Of a stretch of DNA of 64,000 nt, positions 1-6,937 are shown in pieces. The stretch covers positions 1 through 64,000 of the forward strand of contig CAZFAJ010000004.1 in the NCBI GenBank assembly GCA_964517005.1, in the 5' to 3' direction. Source of the DNA: CAYVBJ01 sp964517005 (GTDB lineage: Bacteria > Bacteroidota > Rhodothermia > Balneolales > Balneolaceae). Within the stretch, counting starts at the first letter, position 1. Every line of letters begins with the position of its first letter. Made by a program: the position numbers and the translations under genes. The notes beneath the pieces were generated by a model. The model searched no databases, had not been told where the DNA came from, and saw nothing but the letters and a program-made list of their open reading frames with translations.

Positions 1-166
1 TCCGGACGAGAAGTTTATCCCGATTGTTTTCATCGGGAAGTCCGGGCGGGGTCTCAACTATTGACTTGATTTCACTATTGGCAATTTCTCAGTCCTCTCT
101 ATCAGTGTCAATCCGGACGAGAAGTTTATCCCGATTGTTTTCATCGGGAAGTCCGGGCGGGGTCTC
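1..166. repeat. two direct copies of a 55-bp hairpin repeat
   Basis: Copies at 1-55 and 112-166 look identical by eye and are separated by 56 bp of unrelated sequence, giving a period of 111 bp. Inside each copy TCCCGAT and ATCGGGA form a perfect 7-bp stem with a 7-nt loop (about 18-38 and 129-149), flanked by CCGG-containing arms. The window starts on the first base of copy 1, so the array may continue to the left. The pattern fits a family of dispersed intergenic palindromes (REP-like). Two copies with a single spacer of this length are not enough for CRISPR. Confidence 0.8.
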
Positions 167-171
167 TTTTT

Positions 172-417
172 GGAGAGATCCACATACCCACCGAAGAAGA
201 ATCACAAAAGCAAAAACGCACTGACAGGCACAATTTTATTGCGGGTTTGTCAGCAGGACTTGTCTTTTTCGGTTTAGTTGGCTCCCGCATGTTTTGGTAC
301 GGCTTTGAAAAGGTAGAGCTCTACACATGGATTGCCCTTGGCTTTGGTGTGGTTTCTTTCGGTTTCCTTGCAAAGTGGTTCGGGCGAGAGTTTTGGCAGA
401 GGTTATTTGGCTCTTGA
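172..417 (+). pseudogene. tail of a small two-TM membrane protein, no start codon found
   Basis: This frame is open from 70 to the TGA at 415-417. From 172 it reads like a real protein: a polar stretch with TEEESQKQKRTDRHN, then a hydrophobic segment FIAGLSAGLVFFGLVG, a short charged loop, a second segment WIALGFGVVSFGFLAKW, and a basic aromatic end. There is no ATG before the one at 289, which lies inside the first membrane helix. Upstream, the frame runs directly into the 55-bp repeat, so the original 5' end seems to have been displaced by the repeat. It could also start at a rare codon. I do not recognise the family. Two membrane passes with both ends cytoplasmic is the simplest topology. 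Confidence 0.5.
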
Positions 418-499
418 ATGAATGATTGATTGAGGTACTACAGAAATATTTGTGTGGTTATTTCTGAAACAGAATACTCATGCGGGACACATTCCTCTT

Positions 500-559
500 A
501 TTGGCGATCAGTTAGCGGCCTTAAGCGACCGTCTGTCACCTGATCGCTGAAAGCCAATA
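500..559. repeat. intergenic inverted repeat
   Basis: GCGATCAG at about 504-511 pairs with CTGATCGC at about 540-547, and the outer ATTGG and CCAAT also match, giving a long interrupted hairpin. It sits between the broken gene on the plus strand and the 3' end of the membrane-protein gene on the minus strand. It may serve as a convergent terminator or be another copy of a dispersed palindrome. There is no T-run, so a classical terminator is not well supported. Confidence 0.45.
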
Positions 560-569
560 GCCAAATCCC

Positions 570-1436
570 TCACCCCAACACCCAATCAGCAAACAAAATC
601 AAAACCGGCTGCAGCCAGAGCAGTGAATCGATCAAAAAAGTAAACCAGGCATCCGGTTTCTGTTCATCCGTGTACCGTATCAGGATTGCTCCTGCAAGTC
701 CTGTTGCAAGGAGTCCGGTAAGAATTTCAATTTCTATCCCGCCCGTTTGCCATCGTACAAGTGCCAGGGCTGCGTAACCGACCATCAGCAGCAGTGCTGT
801 TTTTATCGATGTCCTCACTCCTGTCATCTGGGGGATGGTTTGCTGAAACGTAAAATCGGTCTGAAGATCCCTGATATCAAACGGAATCAGAATCGCCATC
901 AAAAAGAGTGCCCTCTGCAGGCAAAAGAGCATGAAATCGGCACTGAATTCAGCTCCGCCAAATCCCCAGGGCATGATTGCCGTCACCCACATCCAGACAA
1001 ACAGGATCAGGTAAATTTTTATGTACGGATACCCTCTGAGCGCAATTTTTATCCCCCTGTAAGGAAAGACAGGTACTGCATAGAATACGGATAAAAGCGC
1101 AGGAAAGGCGAGCCATAAGAGAATCTCAACCCCTGCAAAAAGAAGGCTGATGCCCAGCAGCAACCCTGAGATCAATGTGCCTCCAAATAAGGGCTTAAAC
1201 CCTGTCCTGTTTATCAGGCTTTCATCCTTCCCGAGCATCATCAGCCCCAGCAATTTTTGCAAATTGTACATGAAAAGCGTTGCCAGCCCGACAATAAGTA
1301 TCAAATGCCAGTCCGGGTCAAGGCCTAACTGAAGATAGGCCGAATAAAAATATCCCGACGCAGCGATCCCTATCAACAAACTGCTGTTTGTTGTGAAAAC
1401 CACCAGTTTCCAGATTGATTCCGGATAGGGTTTCAT
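570..1436 (-). CDS. UbiA-superfamily-like integral membrane protein
   Basis: The 288-residue protein is almost wholly hydrophobic, with roughly eight to nine membrane segments. Residues 186-194 (FDIRDLQTD) followed by a TIPQ...G stretch resemble the second Asp-rich motif of UbiA prenyltransferases, including the downstream 'lP...G' pattern. The first Asp-rich motif expected near residues 56-61 reads MYNLQK and lacks the aspartates that bind Mg-diphosphate. It may therefore be a non-catalytic or altered relative. Assignment to the superfamily is inferred from the second motif and topology. ATG start at 1434-1436; it stands alone, divergent from the cytochrome gene. The substrate is unknown. 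Confidence 0.5.
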   Translation of the reverse strand: MKPYPESIWKLVVFTTNSSLLIGIAASGYFYSAYLQLGLDPDWHLILIVGLATLFMYNLQKLLGLMMLGKDESLINRTGFKPLFGGTLISGLLLGISLLFAGVEILLWLAFPALLSVFYAVPVFPYRGIKIALRGYPYIKIYLILFVWMWVTAIMPWGFGGAEFSADFMLFCLQRALFLMAILIPFDIRDLQTDFTFQQTIPQMTGVRTSIKTALLLMVGYAALALVRWQTGGIEIEILTGLLATGLAGAILIRYTDEQKPDAWFTFLIDSLLWLQPVLILFADWVLG

Positions 1437-1491
1437 TCGAAATTTCGTCTTTTAACCATTAAAATAGCTGTCATTGAAGGCCATAAATTCA

Positions 1492-1499
1492 TAATTTTG
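1492..1499 (+). promoter_or_regulatory. candidate -7 element (TAnnTTTG) of the cytochrome gene
   Basis: TAATTTTG matches the Bacteroidota -7 consensus and lies 30 bp before the ATG at 1529. A TTG at 1474-1476 is only 15 bp upstream, shorter than the usual spacing, so the -33 element is weak. Confidence 0.4.
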
Positions 1500-1528
1500 A
1501 CTCATTCCAAATTAACACTAAATCTATA

Positions 1529-2020
1529 ATGATGAATACGAACATCAAGCTTAATGTAACCATTCTTGCAGGTTTTGTAGCTTTCAATTTGATACTGCTA
1601 ACCTTATTTGATCTTGGCAAAAAAGATATGACCGACACCACACCCGCCCTTCACGAACTGATGGGGACCATGCAGGCCTATATGCACAAGTACAACCTCT
1701 CTGTGTTAGAGAACAACAGTGAACTTGCCGGTTTTTACCTCCATGAACTGGAAGAAGTGAGTGAGGAAATTATTGAAAATATTGAAGAGTATGACGGTTA
1801 CCCGGTATCAAGCCTGACCGAAACCATGTTTTTGCCGGTGGTTGAGCAGGCAGAAACCACACTGGAAAACGGCTCTGCCGATGAGATCAGAAAAAGTGCG
1901 TCTCTTCTGATTCAAAGCTGTAATAGTTGCCACCAGGCTACGGAGCATGGCTACATAAAAATCAGGGAAGTGACAAGGGATGAAAACCCATTTAACCAGG
2001 ATTTTTCTACAAAGAAATAA
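1529..2020 (+). CDS. membrane-anchored small c-type cytochrome
   Basis: 163 residues. An N-terminal hydrophobic segment at about 8-27 looks like an uncleaved anchor or signal peptide and would place the rest in the periplasm. The middle is helical and acidic. CNSCH at residues 131-135 is the only CxxCH haem-attachment motif and is near the C-terminus, as in cytochrome c'-type four-helix proteins. The likely role is electron transfer or gas/redox sensing in the periplasm; the partner is not visible. ATG at 1529, with a second ATG immediately after it at 1532. It is a single gene with no haem-lyase or oxidase neighbours. Identification rests mainly on the haem motif. Confidence 0.65.
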   Translation: MMNTNIKLNVTILAGFVAFNLILLTLFDLGKKDMTDTTPALHELMGTMQAYMHKYNLSVLENNSELAGFYLHELEEVSEEIIENIEEYDGYPVSSLTETMFLPVVEQAETTLENGSADEIRKSASLLIQSCNSCHQATEHGYIKIREVTRDENPFNQDFSTKK

Positions 2021-2067
2021 TTGCTTCTGATCTATAAGCTGAAAGCAGCATAGCTGCGGGTGATCAT

Positions 2068-2235
2068 GTAACCCGGGGAATTCATCCCCGGGAAGAGAGC
2101 GGCAAAAAAAGAAAGTGCCATAGGTACGATCAGTATCGGCCGGCGATGACTTTTCCTGTCTTTCTATCGTCCGTACCTACGGTACTTTTGGATCTAAGAG
2201 GCTACTCAGTACCCGAAATGAATTTCGGGGCTACA
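2068..2235. repeat. cluster of three intergenic palindromes
   Basis: Three hairpins lie in the 248-bp gap. CCCGGGG/CCCCGGG at 2072-2092 has a perfect 7-bp stem. GTGCCATAGGTACGAT at about 2115-2130 faces an imperfect inverted copy, ATCGTCCGTACCTACGGTAC, at about 2166-2185, giving a large hairpin. CCCGAAAT/ATTTCGGG at 2212-2229 is a tight stem. This is the texture of a dispersed repetitive extragenic element rather than of a promoter. It separates the convergent ends of the cytochrome and ABC ATPase genes. Confidence 0.6.
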
Positions 2236-2268
2236 CCATCGGTCATCCGTCAGGTACTGTGTTAAAAA

Positions 2269-3321
2269 TCATTTATCATCTTCCAAAACAACAGCAGGCT
2301 CAAGGGGTTTAAGCACAACGCTCTGATCAGGCTCTAAAAGCAGCCGGTTGTCAGTGTGAACAATGTAGCGTTCACCTTTAAAATCAACCTGGTAAGTAAT
2401 ATCGTGTCCTTTAAATTCACGCGCTACGATAATTCCTTGTTCTGATTCTGATGTACTGCCATTCGCTTTTTCAATGGTAAGATGCTCAGGCCGTATGGAA
2501 CAAGTGATTTTCCCTTCGGCGATGCGATTTAATTTGATCGGGCCGATGGAAGTCTCAATTTCATCTTTCTGTTTCACATTGCCCCGGAACAGATTTGTAC
2601 GGCCCAAAAATTGCGCTACAAATTTGGTGCGGGGCTTGTAGTAAACTTCCTCCGGTGTTCCGATTTGTTCTATTTTGCCTTCATTCATAACTCCTATCCG
2701 GTCAGCAAATGAGAGAGCTTCTTCCTGATCGTGGGTAACCAGAATTGCACTCATTCCGGCTTTTTTTAATATCGCGCGTACTTCTTTACGGGTAGTCTCA
2801 CGAAGCATGGCGTCCAGATTCGAAAATGGTTCATCCAGTAAAATCAGGCTGGGCTCGGGAGCAATCGCCCTGGCAAGTGCCACTCTCTGCTGCTGACCTC
2901 CTGATAACTCAGAGGGAGTTCTGTCCTTATAATCTCCCATTCCGGTTCTGCATAACACCTCTTCTGCAAAAACTTTTCTTTTATGTTTTGGAAGGGATTT
3001 TAACCCAAATGCCACATTATCAAGTGCCGACATGTGTGGAAAAAGAGCATAGTCCTGAAAAACAAAACCTATTCCTCTCTCCTGTGGGGCAATATGAGTA
3101 TCTGATGAGGAAATAAGTTTGTCTTCTAAATATATTTCCCCTTCATCAGGATGCTCGAAACCTGCGATACATCGGAGAGTGGTTGTTTTACCACAGCCAC
3201 TTGGTCCAAGGAGTGCAAAAATCTCTTGTTTTAAGACAGAAAAATCAGCCTTATTTACAACAGGCTTTCCCTCTTCAAAAGATTTTACAAGATTACTTAC
3301 TTTTAAAAGCGCTTTACTCAT
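2269..3321 (-). CDS. ABC transporter ATP-binding protein with TOBE domain (FbpC/PotA type)
   Basis: 350 residues with a complete nucleotide-binding domain: Walker A GPSGCGKTT at 39-47, Q-loop at Q89, signature LSGGQQQR at 139-146, Walker B LILLDEP at 159-165 and the switch histidine in VTHD near 197. Residues from about 235 form a TOBE-like domain, the layout of importer ATPases for ferric iron, polyamines, sulfate or sugars. The long form with a C-terminal domain points to FbpC/PotA-like import. No permease or binding-protein gene is next to it, so the substrate cannot be set and it may work with subunits encoded elsewhere. It should act at the cytoplasmic face of the inner membrane. Confidence 0.85.
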   Translation of the reverse strand: MSKALLKVSNLVKSFEEGKPVVNKADFSVLKQEIFALLGPSGCGKTTTLRCIAGFEHPDEGEIYLEDKLISSSDTHIAPQERGIGFVFQDYALFPHMSALDNVAFGLKSLPKHKRKVFAEEVLCRTGMGDYKDRTPSELSGGQQQRVALARAIAPEPSLILLDEPFSNLDAMLRETTRKEVRAILKKAGMSAILVTHDQEEALSFADRIGVMNEGKIEQIGTPEEVYYKPRTKFVAQFLGRTNLFRGNVKQKDEIETSIGPIKLNRIAEGKITCSIRPEHLTIEKANGSTSESEQGIIVAREFKGHDITYQVDFKGERYIVHTDNRLLLEPDQSVVLKPLEPAVVLEDDK

Positions 3322-3470
3322 TTAAAATTATTTTGCGGCAAAACAGAAAATTCACTATTTAAATTTAGTCTATTTAAAATAACATAAATCTGACAGCAAA
3401 TAAACAGTCCGGTTTAATATTTAAAAAGTCTGATAAATAATTTCGAAAAGAATTAGAAAAGAATTAAATT

Positions 3471-3501
3471 TTTGTTAAAACCACTACAAGTTATACATTT
3501 G
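3471..3501 (+). promoter_or_regulatory. Bacteroidota-type promoter for the SPOR lipoprotein gene
   Basis: TTTG at 3471-3474 is followed by exactly 19 bp and then TACATTTG at 3494-3501, which matches the TTTG-N19-TAnnTTTG consensus of primary-sigma promoters in this group. Transcription would begin near 3508, about 20 nt before the ATG at 3529. This supports that ATG over the upstream TTG at 3472. Confidence 0.65.
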
Positions 3502-3528
3502 GGAGTTCCATCAATAAATAATAGATCT

Positions 3529-4029
3529 ATGAAACTTTGGCTTACGTACATCTCTATTTCCATTTTTACAATATTTTTACTTCAAGCTTGCGGACCGAGT
3601 GAAGAAGAACTGAGACAACAGGAGCAGGCGAGGCAGGATTCACTTGAACAGGTTCGCCAGGCTGAACTGGAAGAACTACGCAGAGACAGCCTTGAAATGG
3701 TGCGGCGCGACAGTATTGCGAAAGTTATGGAAGAACAGCGTATTACATATGATGAAGATGGCAATTATACGGTACAGGTTGAAGCCTGGAGATCCAAAGT
3801 TAAGGCTGAAAAAAAATTACTGGCCTGGCAAGAACGCGGCTTTGAAAATGCCAGAGTAGTAGAAGTCGGTAACGAGGAGACCGGAAATATCTGGTATCGA
3901 ATTCGGATCGGCCGATTTGCTACAGAGGATATGGCTCAAAAATTCCAGGAAAAAATCCGTGAAGACTATGAAGCTAATTCCTGGATATCAAGACTTGATC
4001 TGCCAAGGCCTGAATCCGTATCTCTCTGA
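3529..4029 (+). CDS. SPOR-domain lipoprotein
   Basis: From the ATG at 3529 the 166-residue product starts with a classic lipoprotein signal (MKLW then a hydrophobic core) and a lipobox LLQAC with the modified cysteine at residue 21. Residues about 23-75 are a charged coiled coil rich in Glu, Arg and Gln. Residues from about 80 on (YTVQVEAW ... RIRIGRF) form a SPOR domain, which binds denuded glycan strands of peptidoglycan. It is likely anchored in the outer membrane or inner-membrane outer leaflet and linked to the wall at division sites. An upstream TTG at 3472 would remove the signal and lies on the promoter, so it was not used. Convergent with the trehalase gene. Confidence 0.8.
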   Translation: MKLWLTYISISIFTIFLLQACGPSEEELRQQEQARQDSLEQVRQAELEELRRDSLEMVRRDSIAKVMEEQRITYDEDGNYTVQVEAWRSKVKAEKKLLAWQERGFENARVVEVGNEETGNIWYRIRIGRFATEDMAQKFQEKIREDYEANSWISRLDLPRPESVSL

Positions 4030-4147
4030 AATAGCGGTTTATTTATCATTTTTTCCGTTATATCTCTATTTATGAGCCAGAAAACGTGGATACATGAACT
4101 GGTCTTAGAGAACAGTATTTGTTGCAATTGATGCAAGAAGCTTTTAA

Positions 4148-4166
4148 GAGATAACATCTCCTTTTT
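4148..4166 (+). terminator. weak terminator-like hairpin
   Basis: GAGAT/ATCTC with a 3-nt loop is followed by CTTTTT in the gap between the convergent SPOR and trehalase genes. The stem is only 5 bp, so support is modest. Confidence 0.35.
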
Positions 4167-4169
4167 AGT

Positions 4170-5684
4170 CTATAAATCAGGCGGACCTTCCTTGCTGGAA
4201 AGATCATCAATCATTGCAGCTGCAACTCCATTCGACCAGCCAAACCCATCCTGCAGAGGGTATTCACCCCCGCCGCCTTCCTGGCTTAGATCTGTCACAT
4301 TATATTTTTCAACCATTTTCCCGGTTCTGTTAAACACCTCTTCATTGACGCGGATCCAGTTCAGAGCTATTTTTTCTGCAATTGCATCAAACCCGTAGTT
4401 CTGTAAACCCTTGTATGCGAGCCACTGCAGGGGCGCCCATCCGTTGGGTGAATCCCACTGTTCTCCTGTACTGTTAAGAGTGGTCAGCAGTCCGCCCGGC
4501 TGCAAAAACTTCTCTTCAAGATGCCCGGCTATACTTTTTGCCTGGGCCTCTGTTGCAAATCCAAAATACAAGGGATAAACGCAAGCCAGACTCCACACAT
4601 CCGTTTGATGTTTATTTTGAATATGATAATCGAAGAAAAACCCTTCTGAATCATTCCACATGAATTCATTCATGGCTGTTTTCCTCAGAGCAGCTTTTAC
4701 CGCGTATTCTTCAGCTTCATCATGTTTTTCAAAACCTTTCAGCCAGCCGGAAAGCTGAGATTCAAGAGACCATAACAGCGTATTGAGATCAACCGGAAGA
4801 ATTTGAGTTGTTTCTATTGTCTGAATCGTTTGGTTATCTGAAAACCAGCGGCTTGTAAAGTCCCAGCCGGATTCAGCAGCAGCGCGTAAATCGAGATAGA
4901 CTGCAGATTTATTCTCTTTACCGGAAGCAGCCGCCGTTTCAACATCCTCGATCCAGGATTCCTGCCTCGGCAGCGGGTAATCATCCCAATACCGGTTTAA
5001 GATAAACTCCCCAGAAACACGTACAGCTCTTCTTCCTTTATTTCCATTGTCATCCATCCAAAAACTGTACTCCTTAATAAGAGATGGCAAAAAACTTTCT
5101 ACTTCTGCTTTACCAAAATGTGCTTCTACAAGCCTGACCATTGCCGCAAAAAAAGGGGGCTGTGACCTGCTCAGATAGTAGATCCTGTTTCCATTTGGGA
5201 TGTGTCCATATTTCTGAATCAGGAAATCGAAATTTTTCACCATTGATAAAACCATATCTGCATGGCCGTCGGCTGCAAGGCCAAGTGATGTGAAGTAACT
5301 GTCCCAATAGTAAATCTCTCTGAACCGTCCTCCCGGTACAACATAGGGATGAGGAAGCGGAATCAATGAACTCTCCGGATCTGTATCCTGGTGTGATTCC
5401 CTGAATAGATGCGGCCATAATTTTCTGATATGATCTCGCATGTTATCGGATTCAGGTATTTCTTCCTCTGTTCCTGTCCCGGGAAGCCGGAAATTTTCCC
5501 GGACAAAAAGTTCCAGATCAAAATCAGCGTTCGATTTCTCCGACTCCCACTCTTTTAAAATCATCTTCGGTCTGCGTTTCGGAATTGCATCTACAAAATA
5601 TTTGGAATCACTAAAGATACCGCTGCCTTGAACAGCTTCGAAAAACGCACCCTCTGTTTGAATGTATTTTTTCTTGCCAGGCAT
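4170..5684 (-). CDS. cytoplasmic trehalase (GH37)
   Basis: 504 residues without a signal peptide. Both GH37 signatures are present: PGGRFREIYYWDSY at 117-130 and QWDSPNGWAP at 409-418. The catalytic acid is likely D275 in SGWDFTSRW. The general base should be the Glu of the GGGGEYPLQDGFGW stretch near 460. It hydrolyses trehalose to two glucose molecules in the cytoplasm. It is the last gene of a five-gene operon, 6 nt after the MFS carrier stop, so that carrier may bring in trehalose as well as sucrose. The length is typical of bacterial TreA/TreF after removal of an export signal. Confidence 0.92.
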   Translation of the reverse strand: MPGKKKYIQTEGAFFEAVQGSGIFSDSKYFVDAIPKRRPKMILKEWESEKSNADFDLELFVRENFRLPGTGTEEEIPESDNMRDHIRKLWPHLFRESHQDTDPESSLIPLPHPYVVPGGRFREIYYWDSYFTSLGLAADGHADMVLSMVKNFDFLIQKYGHIPNGNRIYYLSRSQPPFFAAMVRLVEAHFGKAEVESFLPSLIKEYSFWMDDNGNKGRRAVRVSGEFILNRYWDDYPLPRQESWIEDVETAAASGKENKSAVYLDLRAAAESGWDFTSRWFSDNQTIQTIETTQILPVDLNTLLWSLESQLSGWLKGFEKHDEAEEYAVKAALRKTAMNEFMWNDSEGFFFDYHIQNKHQTDVWSLACVYPLYFGFATEAQAKSIAGHLEEKFLQPGGLLTTLNSTGEQWDSPNGWAPLQWLAYKGLQNYGFDAIAEKIALNWIRVNEEVFNRTGKMVEKYNVTDLSQEGGGGEYPLQDGFGWSNGVAAAMIDDLSSKEGPPDL

Positions 5685-5690
5685 AAAATA

Positions 5691-6920
5691 TTAATCCATT
5701 GAAAAAGATTCGATTAACCGTTTGTAAGGGAAAAGTAATAAAAAGACAATAGTTATCGGAACCAATGTGAAATAAAAAGCATACTGTCCGCTGAACTGGC
5801 CAAAAATAACACCTGTAATGATCGATCCTGCTGTACCTCCAAGAGCAGAAAATATAACAATAAGACCGGTCATCGGACTCTGTCTCGGCTTTGGCAGTTT
5901 ACTCAGCACCGTGGAGTTCAACGTGGGATAGATCGGGGCAATGCAGAAACCGATTAAAGGAAACAGATACGCTGCCAGCGGGATAGTAGCAAATCCCTGG
6001 TAAGATCCGGGTTCAATTCCTTCTGTTAGCGGCAGCACCAATACAACTAAGATAAACGCGAAGACCAAAGAACCTCCCAGCACAATATTCCAGCTTATTT
6101 TTTTCATTACCCAGCCACTTGTGAGCCTGCCAAGAGCCAGGGCTCCCAGGTATATGCTCGACATCCAGACACTAACGGATTCAGGAAGCTGCAAAATTTT
6201 GTTATTAAACGTAGGAAGCCAGGTTTGTATACTTTGCTCTATAAAAACGTAAAAAAAGGCACTCAGGATAAAAATAAGTACAAGCGGCACCTTCAGAAGT
6301 GAGAACATCTTCAAAAAATCTTTTACGGTATCAAACTCTTCTTCCGGCTGAGCCTGACTTTCATCCAGTTCTGTTACAGCCAGCAGTATGGCAGCTCCAA
6401 CACTTATAACAGCCAAAAGCCAATAGGTATCAAGCCAGGTAAAGAAATCAGAGTCGATGAAATATCCGAATATCCAAAATCCGGCTAAAACACCAACCAT
6501 AAAAAGTCCTTCAAGGATACTCATAAAGCTGGCATGTTCATCTGTTCCTTCCGTCACCAATCCAACTGTTGAATAAACGGATACCTTTACAAGGCCAAAA
6601 CTGAATCCGACAGCAGCAAACAGAATTTTACTCATTAAAAATCCGCCGCCTGCAAGCGGCATCGCCACACAGGCAATCGCTGTAATTACAAGTGCTATCA
6701 GCATTGTAATTTTATAGCCAATTCTGGGAATAAAGGATGCAACGACAAAAGAGAAAATTGCAATCGAAAGATCTTTGTAAGCCTCCAGTACAGCAGCAGA
6801 CTCCTCAGGAATTCCAAACTCATTAATCATTCGCATGATTACAATTCCAACGCTATTAAGCAGAATTGCAAAAATAATATAGTTGAAAATAAGTGAAATT
6901 TTAACCTTTGGGTGCGTCAT
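5691..6920 (-). CDS. MFS sugar permease
   Basis: About 409 residues with twelve predicted membrane helices and a central cytoplasmic loop near residues 185-200 rich in Glu/Asp. It belongs to the major facilitator superfamily; the overall look is closest to FHS/fucose-permease-like carriers. I chose the ATG at 6918-6920 (MTHPKVK), which leaves a 17-nt gap to the upstream GH13 gene. The alternative start at 6959 would overlap that gene and add a polar tail. Placement between an intracellular GH13_4 enzyme and a trehalase suggests it imports an intact disaccharide such as sucrose or trehalose. The specificity is inferred from context only. Confidence 0.8.
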   Translation of the reverse strand: MTHPKVKISLIFNYIIFAILLNSVGIVIMRMINEFGIPEESAAVLEAYKDLSIAIFSFVVASFIPRIGYKITMLIALVITAIACVAMPLAGGGFLMSKILFAAVGFSFGLVKVSVYSTVGLVTEGTDEHASFMSILEGLFMVGVLAGFWIFGYFIDSDFFTWLDTYWLLAVISVGAAILLAVTELDESQAQPEEEFDTVKDFLKMFSLLKVPLVLIFILSAFFYVFIEQSIQTWLPTFNNKILQLPESVSVWMSSIYLGALALGRLTSGWVMKKISWNIVLGGSLVFAFILVVLVLPLTEGIEPGSYQGFATIPLAAYLFPLIGFCIAPIYPTLNSTVLSKLPKPRQSPMTGLIVIFSALGGTAGSIITGVIFGQFSGQYAFYFTLVPITIVFLLLFPYKRLIESFSMD

Positions 6921-6937
6921 GGGTGTATTATTATATT

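Noticed and set aside
1..166. Repeat-spacer-repeat resembling a CRISPR unit
   Set aside because: Repeat is 55 bp with a strong internal hairpin and a single 56-bp spacer, only two copies are visible, and there are no cas genes.
24..224. 66-codon frame across the repeats
   Set aside because: Low-complexity reading of the repeat sequence; the frame with membrane helices (172-417) is the credible one.
747..1094. 115-codon plus-strand frame
   Set aside because: Antisense shadow of the UbiA-like membrane protein; Cys/His-rich reading typical of the reverse strand of hydrophobic codons.
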